A DNA stretch of 64,000 bases, from NCBI RefSeq assembly GCF_900460065.1, contig NZ_UAVD01000028.1:310001-374000 (forward strand), in the 5' to 3' direction. Position 1 is the stretch's first letter, and every line of letters starts with the position of its first letter. The stretch comes from Streptomyces griseus (GTDB taxonomy: Bacteria > Actinomycetota > Actinomycetes > Streptomycetales > Streptomycetaceae). The translations under genes and the position numbers were made by a program. Under the pieces are notes generated by a model that was not told the origin of the DNA, made no database searches, and was given only the letters and a program-made list of their open reading frames with translations. Below, one piece after another: positions 1-6,554 of the stretch.

Positions 1-257
1 GGGAGCTGTTGTTCGGGACGTCGGTACAGACACGTGGTATCCCCGAACAACGTGGAGAGGGAGTCCGTCGCATGGGTTCGACCATCTGCCCCAGTCGCTC
101 GAACGCCGCTGATCTGGAGTGGACCGTGCTGCCCGCGGCGAGGACCGGCCACGAGCGGTCGCTGGGCGGTGCGGAACGACAGCCCGTCTCGAAGCAAGGT
201 CGACTATTCTCCGATGCGAGCGGGTCCGGTTTCGGCTCCGCCACATCGTTGGAGGAG

Positions 258-914
258 GTGGGTCCGGTCACTGGGACCGACACAGGGACCGACGACGGCC
301 GTGCACCGGAGACGTCCGCCGAGCGCAACGCGCGCTTCGAGCGGGACGCCCTCGGCTTTCTCGACCAGATGTACTCGGCCGCGCTGCGCATGACGCGCAA
401 CCCGGCCGATGCCGAGGACCTGGTCCAGGAGACCTACGCCAAGGCGTACGGCTCCTTCCACCAGTTCCGTGAGGGGACGAACCTCAAGGCGTGGATGTAC
501 CGCATCCTCACCAACACCTTCATCAACTCGTACCGCAAGAAGCAGCGGGAGCCCCAGCGCAGCGCCGCCGAGGAGATCGAGGACTGGCAGCTGGCACGGG
601 CCGAGTCGCACATGTCGACCGGTCTGCGCTCGGCGGAGTCCCAGGCGCTCGACCATCTCCCGGACTCCGACGTGAAGTCGGCGCTCCAGGCGATTCCCGA
701 GGAGTTCCGCATCGCCGTGTATCTCGCCGATGTCGAGGGCTTTGCCTACAAGGAGATCGCGGACATCATGGGGACTCCCATCGGTACGGTGATGTCCCGG
801 CTGCACCGTGGCCGCCGCCAGCTGCGCGGCATGCTGGAGGACTACGCCCGCGAGCGCGGGCTCGTCGCGGCCGGCGCCGGTGACGCGGACGATCGGAAGG
901 GCTCGGCCTCATGA
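258..914 (+). CDS. sigR: ECF sigma factor SigR (thiol-oxidative stress)
   Basis: Group IV (ECF) RNA polymerase sigma factor of about 218 residues that directs the disulfide-stress regulon (thioredoxin, mycothiol functions). Region 2 is visible as NPADAEDLVQETY followed by LKAWMYRILTNTFINSYRK. Region 4 has the helix-turn-helix FAYKEIADIMGTPIGTVMSRL near the C-terminus. I chose the GTG at 258 because it gives the compact ECF length and follows GGAGGA. The frame stays open upstream to ATG 72, which would add 62 residues, and to position 9. A longer unstable SigR isoform made from an upstream start is known in S. coelicolor, so the extension may be real. The stop overlaps the next start (ATGA), so the pair is translationally coupled. 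The rsrA neighbour makes the assignment secure. Confidence 0.95.
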   Translation: MGPVTGTDTGTDDGRAPETSAERNARFERDALGFLDQMYSAALRMTRNPADAEDLVQETYAKAYGSFHQFREGTNLKAWMYRILTNTFINSYRKKQREPQRSAAEEIEDWQLARAESHMSTGLRSAESQALDHLPDSDVKSALQAIPEEFRIAVYLADVEGFAYKEIADIMGTPIGTVMSRLHRGRRQLRGMLEDYARERGLVAAGAGDADDRKGSAS

Positions 915-1231
915 GCTGCGGAGAGCCGCACGAGACGGACTGCTCGGAGGTCCTCGACCATCTCTACGAGTTTCTCGACCGGGAGATGCCCGAGGGCGAC
1001 TGCACCAAGTTCGAGGTGCATTTCGAGGAGTGCTCCCCGTGCCTGGAGAAGTACGGCCTCGAACAGGCCGTGAAGAAGCTGGTCAAGCGCTGCTGCGGGC
1101 AGGACGACGTCCCGACCGACCTGCGCTCCAAGGTGATGGGCCGGATCGACCTGATCCGGGCCGGCGAGGCTGTGCCCGAGCAGGATCTGACCGTGCAGGA
1201 CACCGGCCGGTCGGCGTCCGCCGCCGAGTAG
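911..1231 (+). CDS. rsrA: Zinc-binding anti-sigma factor RsrA
   Basis: ZAS-family anti-sigma factor of 106 residues that holds SigR inactive in reduced cells and releases it when its cysteines form a disulfide. The zinc motif H-x3-C-x2-C is present as HFEECSPC around residues 37-44, with a further N-terminal cysteine (C11, in TDCSEV) that takes part in zinc binding or redox chemistry in the family. A CC pair sits near residue 61. The ATG overlaps the sigR stop by four bases, the usual sigma/anti-sigma coupling. Length and motif spacing match the known protein. Confidence 0.95.
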   Translation: MSCGEPHETDCSEVLDHLYEFLDREMPEGDCTKFEVHFEECSPCLEKYGLEQAVKKLVKRCCGQDDVPTDLRSKVMGRIDLIRAGEAVPEQDLTVQDTGRSASAAE

Positions 1232-1254
1232 CCCCGTCCACCCGCAAAAACACC

Positions 1255-1275
1255 GGCGGATCCCTGGGATCCGCC
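1255..1275 (+). terminator. Stem-loop downstream of sigR-rsrA
   Basis: A perfect 9-bp stem (GGCGGATCC / GGATCCGCC) with a 3-nt loop begins 24 bases after the rsrA stop. No T-run follows, as is common for Streptomyces terminators. It probably ends the sigR-rsrA transcript. Confidence 0.6.
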
Positions 1276-1534
1276 CGGACGGCCGCTGCGCCCCGACAGC
1301 CCGGGCGCAGCGGCCCACGCATGTCCGGGGCCCCGCCGGAGCGGTTCGGCCCCGGCGCCGGGCGGGCCCACCGGCCACCGGTGGCCGAGGCTCCGGGGCC
1401 CGCTCGCGCGCGGACGGTCTGACCCCCACCGGAGCTGGGTAACCCATGGGTAATGAGCGGGCGTCCGGCCGGGCATGGTTGGATGCGAAAGCAGAGCGGA
1501 TGACGAGGGTGTCCAGTCGGGACAGGCGGGAATC
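1276..1534. other. Non-coding gap before the TPR gene
   Basis: GC-rich intergenic DNA between the terminator and the next gene. I see no convincing promoter hexamers, repeat or small gene. The sequence TGGGTAACCCATGGGTAA near 1435-1452 contains a short repeat of TGGGTAA around a TTACCCA-like element and might be a regulatory site, but I cannot assign it. Confidence 0.4.
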
Positions 1535-2530
1535 GTGAGGATCTTCGGGAAGGTACGGCATCGGCCGTCCGCCTCTTGGCGGCAGGCCACGGACCGCGCG
1601 TTCACGCTGATCGGCGACGGCCGGTACGAGGACGCGGGGGCGCTGCTGACGCGCGCGGCGGATCTGGAGCCCTGGCTCTCGGAGTCCTGGTTCAATCTGG
1701 CGCTGCTGCACAAGTTCCGGCACGACTGGGAGCAGGCGCGCGCGGCGGGCCTGCGGGCCGTCGCGCTGCTCGACCGGGAGTCGGGCGCCCCGGACTGGTG
1801 GAACGTGGGGATCGCGGCCACCGCGCTCCAGGACTGGCCGCTGGCGCGGCGGGCCTGGCAGGCGTACGGCCTGAAGGTCCCCGGCGGCGGTCAGCACAGC
1901 GCGGCCACCACCGAGCCGACCGGCATGGAGCTGGGCAGCGCCGCCGTGCGGCTCTCGCCGGAGGGCGAGGCCGAGGTGGTCTGGGGCCGCCGGCTCGACC
2001 CGGCCCGGATCGAGGTGCTCTCGATCCCGCTGCCGTCGTCCGGGCGGCGCTGGGGCGAGGTCGTGCTGCACGACGGGGTGCCCAACGGCGAGCGGGTCAC
2101 CGCGGCCGGACCGGCGTATCCGGTGTTCGACGAGATCGAGCTGTGGGCCCCGTCCCCGGTGCCGACCTGGGTGGTGCTGCTGGAGGCGGCGACCGAGGAG
2201 GACCGGGACGCGCTGGAGAAGCTCGCCTCGGACGCCGGGTTCGCCGCCGAGGACTGGTCCTCGTCCGTGCGGCTGCTGTGCCGGGCGTGCTCGGAGAGCC
2301 GGATGGAGAGCGACGAGGGCGACGGGGAGCACCTGGACCCGCACGACCACAGCGAGCCGGGCCACCCCGGGCCGCTGGGCCATCGCACCGCGGGCGCCGG
2401 GGACCTGTGGGTCCCGGAGCGGGAGTGCGGTCTCGCGGCCCCCGCCGGGCTGGTGCGCGGGCTGCTGGACGGCTGGGTCGCCGACAGCCCGGACAGCCGC
2501 GAGTGGCGGGATCTCGAAGAAGTCTGCTGA
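1535..2530 (+). CDS. Tetratricopeptide-repeat protein, unknown function
   Basis: A soluble protein of about 331 residues. The first 110 residues contain TPR-like helices (GRYEDAGALLTRAADLEPWLSE, then WFNLALLHKF and WEQARAAGLRAVALLD). The remainder is an acidic region with no motif I recognise, apart from a possible metal-binding C-x2-C (LLCRAC) and a His/Asp-rich stretch (HLDPHDHSEPGH). I chose GTG 1535, which begins VRIFGKVRHRP, because the coding-like region starts there and AGGCGGG lies upstream. A longer frame to 1475 exists. It lies between rsrA and def in the same direction but is probably a separate transcript. TPR proteins usually mediate protein-protein contacts; no specific partner is evident. 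Confidence 0.75.
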   Translation: MRIFGKVRHRPSASWRQATDRAFTLIGDGRYEDAGALLTRAADLEPWLSESWFNLALLHKFRHDWEQARAAGLRAVALLDRESGAPDWWNVGIAATALQDWPLARRAWQAYGLKVPGGGQHSAATTEPTGMELGSAAVRLSPEGEAEVVWGRRLDPARIEVLSIPLPSSGRRWGEVVLHDGVPNGERVTAAGPAYPVFDEIELWAPSPVPTWVVLLEAATEEDRDALEKLASDAGFAAEDWSSSVRLLCRACSESRMESDEGDGEHLDPHDHSEPGHPGPLGHRTAGAGDLWVPERECGLAAPAGLVRGLLDGWVADSPDSREWRDLEEVC

Positions 2531-2650
2531 CCGGTGCCCGTAGGCTGTACGCGCACCGATCGCGGTGCTGCTCCTCCCGCGCTTCCCGGGTTCCGACGGG
2601 ATGCGGCGGGATCACCGAGTTCAGGTTTCGCAGGAAGGCGTACGGCGGAC

Positions 2651-3289
2651 ATGTCGCAGCAGGAGACGGACGGGCGGATCGGCGTGGACGACGAGGGGTT
2701 CCTCGTCGACACGGAGGACTGCGAGGAGCGTGAGGCGGCTTACCGCGAGCGCGGCACCTCCCGTCCGATCACGGTCGTGGGCAACCCGGTGCTGCACAAG
2801 GAGTGCAAGGACGTCACCGAGTTCGACGACGCGTTGGCGCGGCTGATCGACGACATGTTCGCCAGCCAGCGGACGGCCGAGGGCGTCGGCCTGGCCGCCA
2901 ACCAGATCGGCGTGGACCTGAAGGTCTTCGTCTACGACTGCCCCGACGACGACGGGGTGCGCCACACCGGCGTCATCTGCAACCCGGTCCTGGAGGAGCT
3001 GGCCCCCGAGGCGCGGGTGCTGGACGACTCCAACGAGGGCTGCCTCTCGGTCCCGACCGCGTACGCCTCGCTCGCCCGCCCCGACTACGCGGTGGTGCGT
3101 GGGCAGGACGCGCAGGGCAATCCGGTCAAGGTGCGGGGCAGCGGCTACTTCGCGCGGTGCCTCCAGCACGAGACGGACCACCTGTACGGCTACCTGTACA
3201 TCGACCGGCTCTCCAAGCGGGAGCGCAAGGACGCGCTGCGGCAGATGGAAGAGGGCACGCCGCGCTACGAGGTCGTCCCGAACGCCTGA
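2651..3289 (+). CDS. def: Peptide deformylase
   Basis: Metalloenzyme that removes the formyl group from the N-terminal methionine of nascent proteins. All three family motifs are present in order: GVGLAANQIG (motif I), EGCLS (motif II, metal-ligand cysteine) and QHETDH (motif III, the HExxH metal ligands and catalytic Glu). The protein is about 212 residues. An N-terminal extension of roughly 45 acidic residues precedes the catalytic core. The ATG at 2651 was preferred over a longer frame starting at 2534 because it follows AGGAAGG and gives the size usual in Streptomyces. A strong factor-independent terminator follows directly. Confidence 0.93.
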   Translation: MSQQETDGRIGVDDEGFLVDTEDCEEREAAYRERGTSRPITVVGNPVLHKECKDVTEFDDALARLIDDMFASQRTAEGVGLAANQIGVDLKVFVYDCPDDDGVRHTGVICNPVLEELAPEARVLDDSNEGCLSVPTAYASLARPDYAVVRGQDAQGNPVKVRGSGYFARCLQHETDHLYGYLYIDRLSKRERKDALRQMEEGTPRYEVVPNA

Positions 3290-3298
3290 GAACGGCTC

Positions 3299-3350
3299 GG
3301 CGGGGACCCGGCACCGGTTCGCCGGCGCCGGGTCCCCGCCGCCCTTTTTT
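3299..3350 (+). terminator. Rho-independent terminator after def
   Basis: A perfect 14-bp GC stem (3299-3312 with 3327-3340) and a 14-nt loop are followed closely by six T residues (3345-3350). This is the most canonical intrinsic terminator in the window and should end the def transcript. Confidence 0.9.
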
Positions 3351-3389
3351 CCTCCTCCTGGCAGATAACTGCAGTTTCCCCAGGGGGAG

Positions 3390-3418
3390 TTGACGCGCGT
3401 AGCTGTCTGAGCCAGGCT
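3390..3418 (+). promoter_or_regulatory. Candidate vegetative promoter of the D,D-carboxypeptidase gene
   Basis: TTGACG (3390-3395) and CAGGCT (3413-3418) are separated by 17 bases and lie 40 bases upstream of the GTG start of the downstream gene. Both hexamers resemble HrdB-type Streptomyces promoters. Inferred from sequence only. Confidence 0.6.
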
Positions 3419-3457
3419 CGCCTGGACATCGACCGTGACGTTCAGAGGGAGACCCCT

Positions 3458-4195
3458 GTGCTGAGACGCACCGCACGCGTTCTGCTCGGACTTGTCATGA
3501 CCATTACGTTCGCGTTGGGGGGTGCGGTGCTGACCGCCGGCACCGCCCAGGCCGACGGCTGCTACACCTGGACCCGCACCCTGAAGGCCGGAGCCACCGG
3601 CAACGATGTCACCCAGCTCCAGATCCGGGTCGCCGGATACCCGGGCTACAACTCCGTGCTCGCCATCGACGGCTCGTACGGCCCCGCCACCACCGCCGCC
3701 GTCAAGCGGTTCCAGGCGGCCTACGGCCTGGCGGCCGACGGGGTCGCCGGACCCGCCACCCAGGCCAAGCTCTACGCGCTCCAGGACAACGACTGCACGC
3801 CGATCCACTTCACCTACCCCGAGCTGAACACGTGCAACAGCACCTGGGCCGGCGGGAAGGTCGCGGCGGGCACGGCCAGGGCCAACGCGCTGAGCAGCAT
3901 GTGGAAGCTGGAGGCGCTGCGCCACGCGCTCGGCGACCGATCCATCAGGGTCACCAGCGGCTTCCGCTCCGCCTCCTGCAACGCGGCCGTGGGCGGCGCC
4001 TCCAACAGCCGCCACATGTACGGCGACGCGGTGGACCTCGGCGCCTCCCCGCACTCGCTGTGCACGCTGGCGAAGCAGGCCCGCTACCACGGCTTCCGGG
4101 GCATCCTCGGCCCCGGCTACGTCGGCCACAACGACCACGTGCACGTCAACCAGGGACCCAGCCGCTTCTGGTCGGCGCCCAGCTGCGGTATCTGA
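3458..4195 (+). CDS. Secreted zinc D-Ala-D-Ala carboxypeptidase (M15 family) with peptidoglycan-binding domain
   Basis: Exported protein of 245 residues that should trim the D-Ala-D-Ala ends of peptidoglycan peptides. The signal peptide is RRTARVLLGLVMT through an AQA/D cleavage site near residue 31. A peptidoglycan-binding-1 domain follows (GNDVTQLQIRVAGYPG, IDGSYGPATTAAVKRFQ). The M15 catalytic domain carries SRHMYGDAVDLG (the SxHxxGxAxD zinc ligands) and HNDHVHV (catalytic/zinc His). The layout matches the S. albus G D,D-peptidase type. GTG 3458 is preceded by AGAGGGAG at good spacing. Four or more cysteines suggest disulfides outside the cell. Confidence 0.92.
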   Translation: MLRRTARVLLGLVMTITFALGGAVLTAGTAQADGCYTWTRTLKAGATGNDVTQLQIRVAGYPGYNSVLAIDGSYGPATTAAVKRFQAAYGLAADGVAGPATQAKLYALQDNDCTPIHFTYPELNTCNSTWAGGKVAAGTARANALSSMWKLEALRHALGDRSIRVTSGFRSASCNAAVGGASNSRHMYGDAVDLGASPHSLCTLAKQARYHGFRGILGPGYVGHNDHVHVNQGPSRFWSAPSCGI

Positions 4196-4237
4196 CCCCG
4201 CGGACGACCGGGGGCCGGTGACCGTGCCCGGCGGCGC

Positions 4238-5218
4238 TCAGGCGACGTCGGGCACGGAGGTCGCCGCCGGCCCCCGGAACGTACGGCGGTAGGCGTTCGG
4301 CGTGGTGCCCAGCGACCGCACGAACTGGTGCCGCAGGGTCGCCGCCGTGCCGAAGCCCGTCCGCCCCGCGATCGTGTCGATCGTCAGCTCGGAGGTCTCC
4401 AGCAGGTGCTGGGCCAGCAGCACCCGCTGCCGCAGCAGCCACCGGTAGGGCGTGGTCCCGGTCTCCTGCTGGAACCGCCGGGCGAAGGTCCGCGGCGACA
4501 TGTGCGCCAACGCCGCCAACTGCTCCACGCTCATCTCCTGGTCGAGGTGGCGCTCCATCCAGGCCAGGGTCGAACCGACCGTGTCGCAGGAGCTCCGGGG
4601 CAGCGGGCGGCTGATGTACTGCGCCTGGCCGCCGTCCCGGTGCGGCGGCACCACCATCCGCCGGGCCAGCGTGTTGGCCGCCTCCTGGCCGTACTCCTGC
4701 CGGATCAGATGCAGACAGGCGTCGATCCCGGCGGCGGTGCCCGCCGAACTGATCACCGCCCCCTCGTCCACGTACAGCACGTCCGGCTCGACGATCGCCT
4801 TCGGGAAGCGCAGGGACAACTCCGCCGCGTGCCGCCAGTGCGTGGTGCAGCGGCGGCCGTCCAGCAGCCCGGCCGCGCCCAGGACGTACGCCCCGGAACA
4901 GACGCTCAGCACCCGCGAGCCGCGCTCCACGGCCCGGCGCAGCGCGTCGAGGACCTCCTCGGGATACTCCCGCCGCATGAAGTGGCTGCCCGCCGGCACG
5001 GCGATCAGATCGGCCTCCTCCAGCCGCTCCAGACCGTGCGGCGTGGAGATGGTGAAGCCCGCGTGGGTCCTCAGGACGGGGCCCTCGGCGGAGACCACCG
5101 CGAAGTCGTGCACGGGGAGGCCGTCTTCGCTGCGGTCCAGGCCGAACACCTCGCACAGGACGCCGAGTTCGAAGGGGTGGACCTCGTCGAGGAGGAGGGC
5201 GGCGACATTGGTCAGCAT
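4238..5218 (-). CDS. nrdS: GlxA/AraC-family regulator, probable NrdS
   Basis: Transcription regulator of 326 residues. The N-terminal DJ-1/PfpI-like domain spans about residues 3-180, with the nucleophile-elbow-like segment VLSVCSGAYVLGAAGLL. The C-terminal AraC-type double helix-turn-helix includes MSVEQLAALAHMSPRTFARRF and TIDTIAGRTGFGTAATLRHQF. ATG 5218 is the first start of the conserved region. It lies 320 bases beyond nrdB on the same strand. In S. coelicolor the ribonucleotide reductase operon is nrdABS, with nrdS encoding an AraC-like protein, so I infer this is NrdS. It could instead be an independent GlxA paralogue, because a small ORF runs on the opposite strand in the gap. Confidence 0.75.
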   Translation of the reverse strand: MLTNVAALLLDEVHPFELGVLCEVFGLDRSEDGLPVHDFAVVSAEGPVLRTHAGFTISTPHGLERLEEADLIAVPAGSHFMRREYPEEVLDALRRAVERGSRVLSVCSGAYVLGAAGLLDGRRCTTHWRHAAELSLRFPKAIVEPDVLYVDEGAVISSAGTAAGIDACLHLIRQEYGQEAANTLARRMVVPPHRDGGQAQYISRPLPRSSCDTVGSTLAWMERHLDQEMSVEQLAALAHMSPRTFARRFQQETGTTPYRWLLRQRVLLAQHLLETSELTIDTIAGRTGFGTAATLRHQFVRSLGTTPNAYRRTFRGPAATSVPDVA

Positions 5219-5299
5219 GGAACGAGTGTGGCAGCTATTTGATGTCTCATGGCAGTCCTGCCACTGCTGAACTTCCTTCCGGCGGTCCAGAGTAGAGGC

Positions 5300-5515
5300 A
5301 TGAACACATTCCTGAACTACCTGGTCGTAGTAGCCCTTTTCGCCCTCGTCCTGGCGCCCGTGGCCGTCGGCGCCGCCCGTGATCTCCGCATCGACCGCCA
5401 GCTGCGGGAGGCGGAACGCGGGCGACGGCCGGCCGGACCGCCGGAAACGGAGAGCGCCGCGCGGCCTGTCACGGCCACGCGGCGCCCTCACCTCGGAAAC
5501 TGGGCCAGGGTCTGA
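5300..5515 (+). CDS. Small single-span membrane protein, unknown function
   Basis: A 71-residue ORF with one hydrophobic helix (NYLVVVALFALVLAPVAVGA, about residues 6-25) followed by a basic, disordered tail. It lies in the gap between the GlxA/AraC gene and nrdB, antisense to any nrdBS read-through transcript, and starts 82 bases from the divergent regulator start. The ribosome binding site (AGAGG) is weak. The helix-then-charged-tail design and Streptomyces codon bias support a real gene, but no family is recognised. Confidence 0.5.
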   Translation: MNTFLNYLVVVALFALVLAPVAVGAARDLRIDRQLREAERGRRPAGPPETESAARPVTATRRPHLGNWARV

Positions 5516-5537
5516 GGCCCCCGCTCCCGGGTCACTC

Positions 5538-6554
5538 CTAGAAGTCGTCGTCGAACCCGACCGAGCCCTCCACGGCCACCTGGTAGGCGGACGGACGGCG
5601 CTCGAAGAAGTTCGTCAGCTCCTGGACGCCCTGGAGCTCCATGAAGGAGAACGGGTTCTCCGAGCCGTACACCGTCGGGAAGCCGAGGCGGGCGAGCCGC
5701 TGGTCGGCGACGCACTCCAGGTACTGGCGCATCGACTCGGTGTTCATGCCCGGCAGGCCCTCACCGCACAGGTCGCGGCCGAACTGCAGCTCCGCCTCGA
5801 CCGCCTCCTTGAGCATGTCGGTGACCTGCTGCTGGAGCGCGTCGTCGAAGAGGTCCGGCTCCTCCTTGCGGACGGTGTCCACGACCTCGAACGCGAAGTT
5901 CATGTGCATCGTCTCGTCACGGAACACCCAGTTGGTGCCCGTGGCGAGACCGTGCAGCAGACCGCGCGAGCGGAACCAGTACACGTAGGCGAACGCCCCG
6001 TAGAAGAACAGCCCCTCGATGCAGGCCGCGAAGCAGATCAGATTCAGCAGGAAGCGACGTCGGTCGGCCTTCGTCTCCAGCCGGTCGATCTTCTCGACCG
6101 AGTCCATCCACCTGAAGCAGAACTGCGCCTTCTCGCGGATCGAGGGGATCTCCTCGACCGCGTCGAACGCCGCCGCGCGGTCGTCCGGGTCGGGCAGATA
6201 GGTGTCCAGCAGCGTCAGATAGAACTGGACGTGCACGGCCTCCTCGAACAGCTGCCGCGACAGGTAGAGCCGCGCCTCGGGGGAGTTGATGTGCTTGTAC
6301 AGCGTCAGCACGAGGTTGTTCGAGACGATCGAGTCGCCGGTCGCGAAGAACGCCACCAGCCGGCCGATCATGTGCTGCTCACCCGGCGACAGCTTCGCGA
6401 GGTCGGCGACGTCCGAGTGGAGGTCGACCTCCTCGACGGTCCAGGTGTTCTTGATCGCGTCCCGGTAGCGCTCGTAGAAGTCCGGGTAGCGCATGGGACG
6501 CAGGGTCAGCTCGAAACCCGGGTCGAGCAGGTTCTTCTCTTCGGTGGAGCTCAT
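5538..6554 (-). CDS. nrdB: Class Ia ribonucleotide reductase beta subunit NrdB
   Basis: Diiron-tyrosyl radical subunit of 338 residues that supplies the radical for reducing ribonucleotides to deoxyribonucleotides. The conserved EAVHVQFY segment gives iron ligands E105 and H108 and the radical tyrosine Y112. Further ligands are in ACIEGLFFYGAF and RDETMHMNFAFE. The acidic C-terminal tail ends GFDDDF, as in subunits that dock to NrdA. The ATG overlaps the nrdA stop codon (TAATG), so the subunits are coupled. Control is by the AdoCbl riboswitch upstream of nrdA. Confidence 0.95.
   Translation of the reverse strand: MSSTEEKNLLDPGFELTLRPMRYPDFYERYRDAIKNTWTVEEVDLHSDVADLAKLSPGEQHMIGRLVAFFATGDSIVSNNLVLTLYKHINSPEARLYLSRQLFEEAVHVQFYLTLLDTYLPDPDDRAAAFDAVEEIPSIREKAQFCFRWMDSVEKIDRLETKADRRRFLLNLICFAACIEGLFFYGAFAYVYWFRSRGLLHGLATGTNWVFRDETMHMNFAFEVVDTVRKEEPDLFDDALQQQVTDMLKEAVEAELQFGRDLCGEGLPGMNTESMRQYLECVADQRLARLGFPTVYGSENPFSFMELQGVQELTNFFERRPSAYQVAVEGSVGFDDDF

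Noticed and set aside
1..60. SigR-type autoregulatory promoter at the left edge
   Set aside because: I could not find a GGAAT plus GTT pair with correct spacing; it may lie outside the window.
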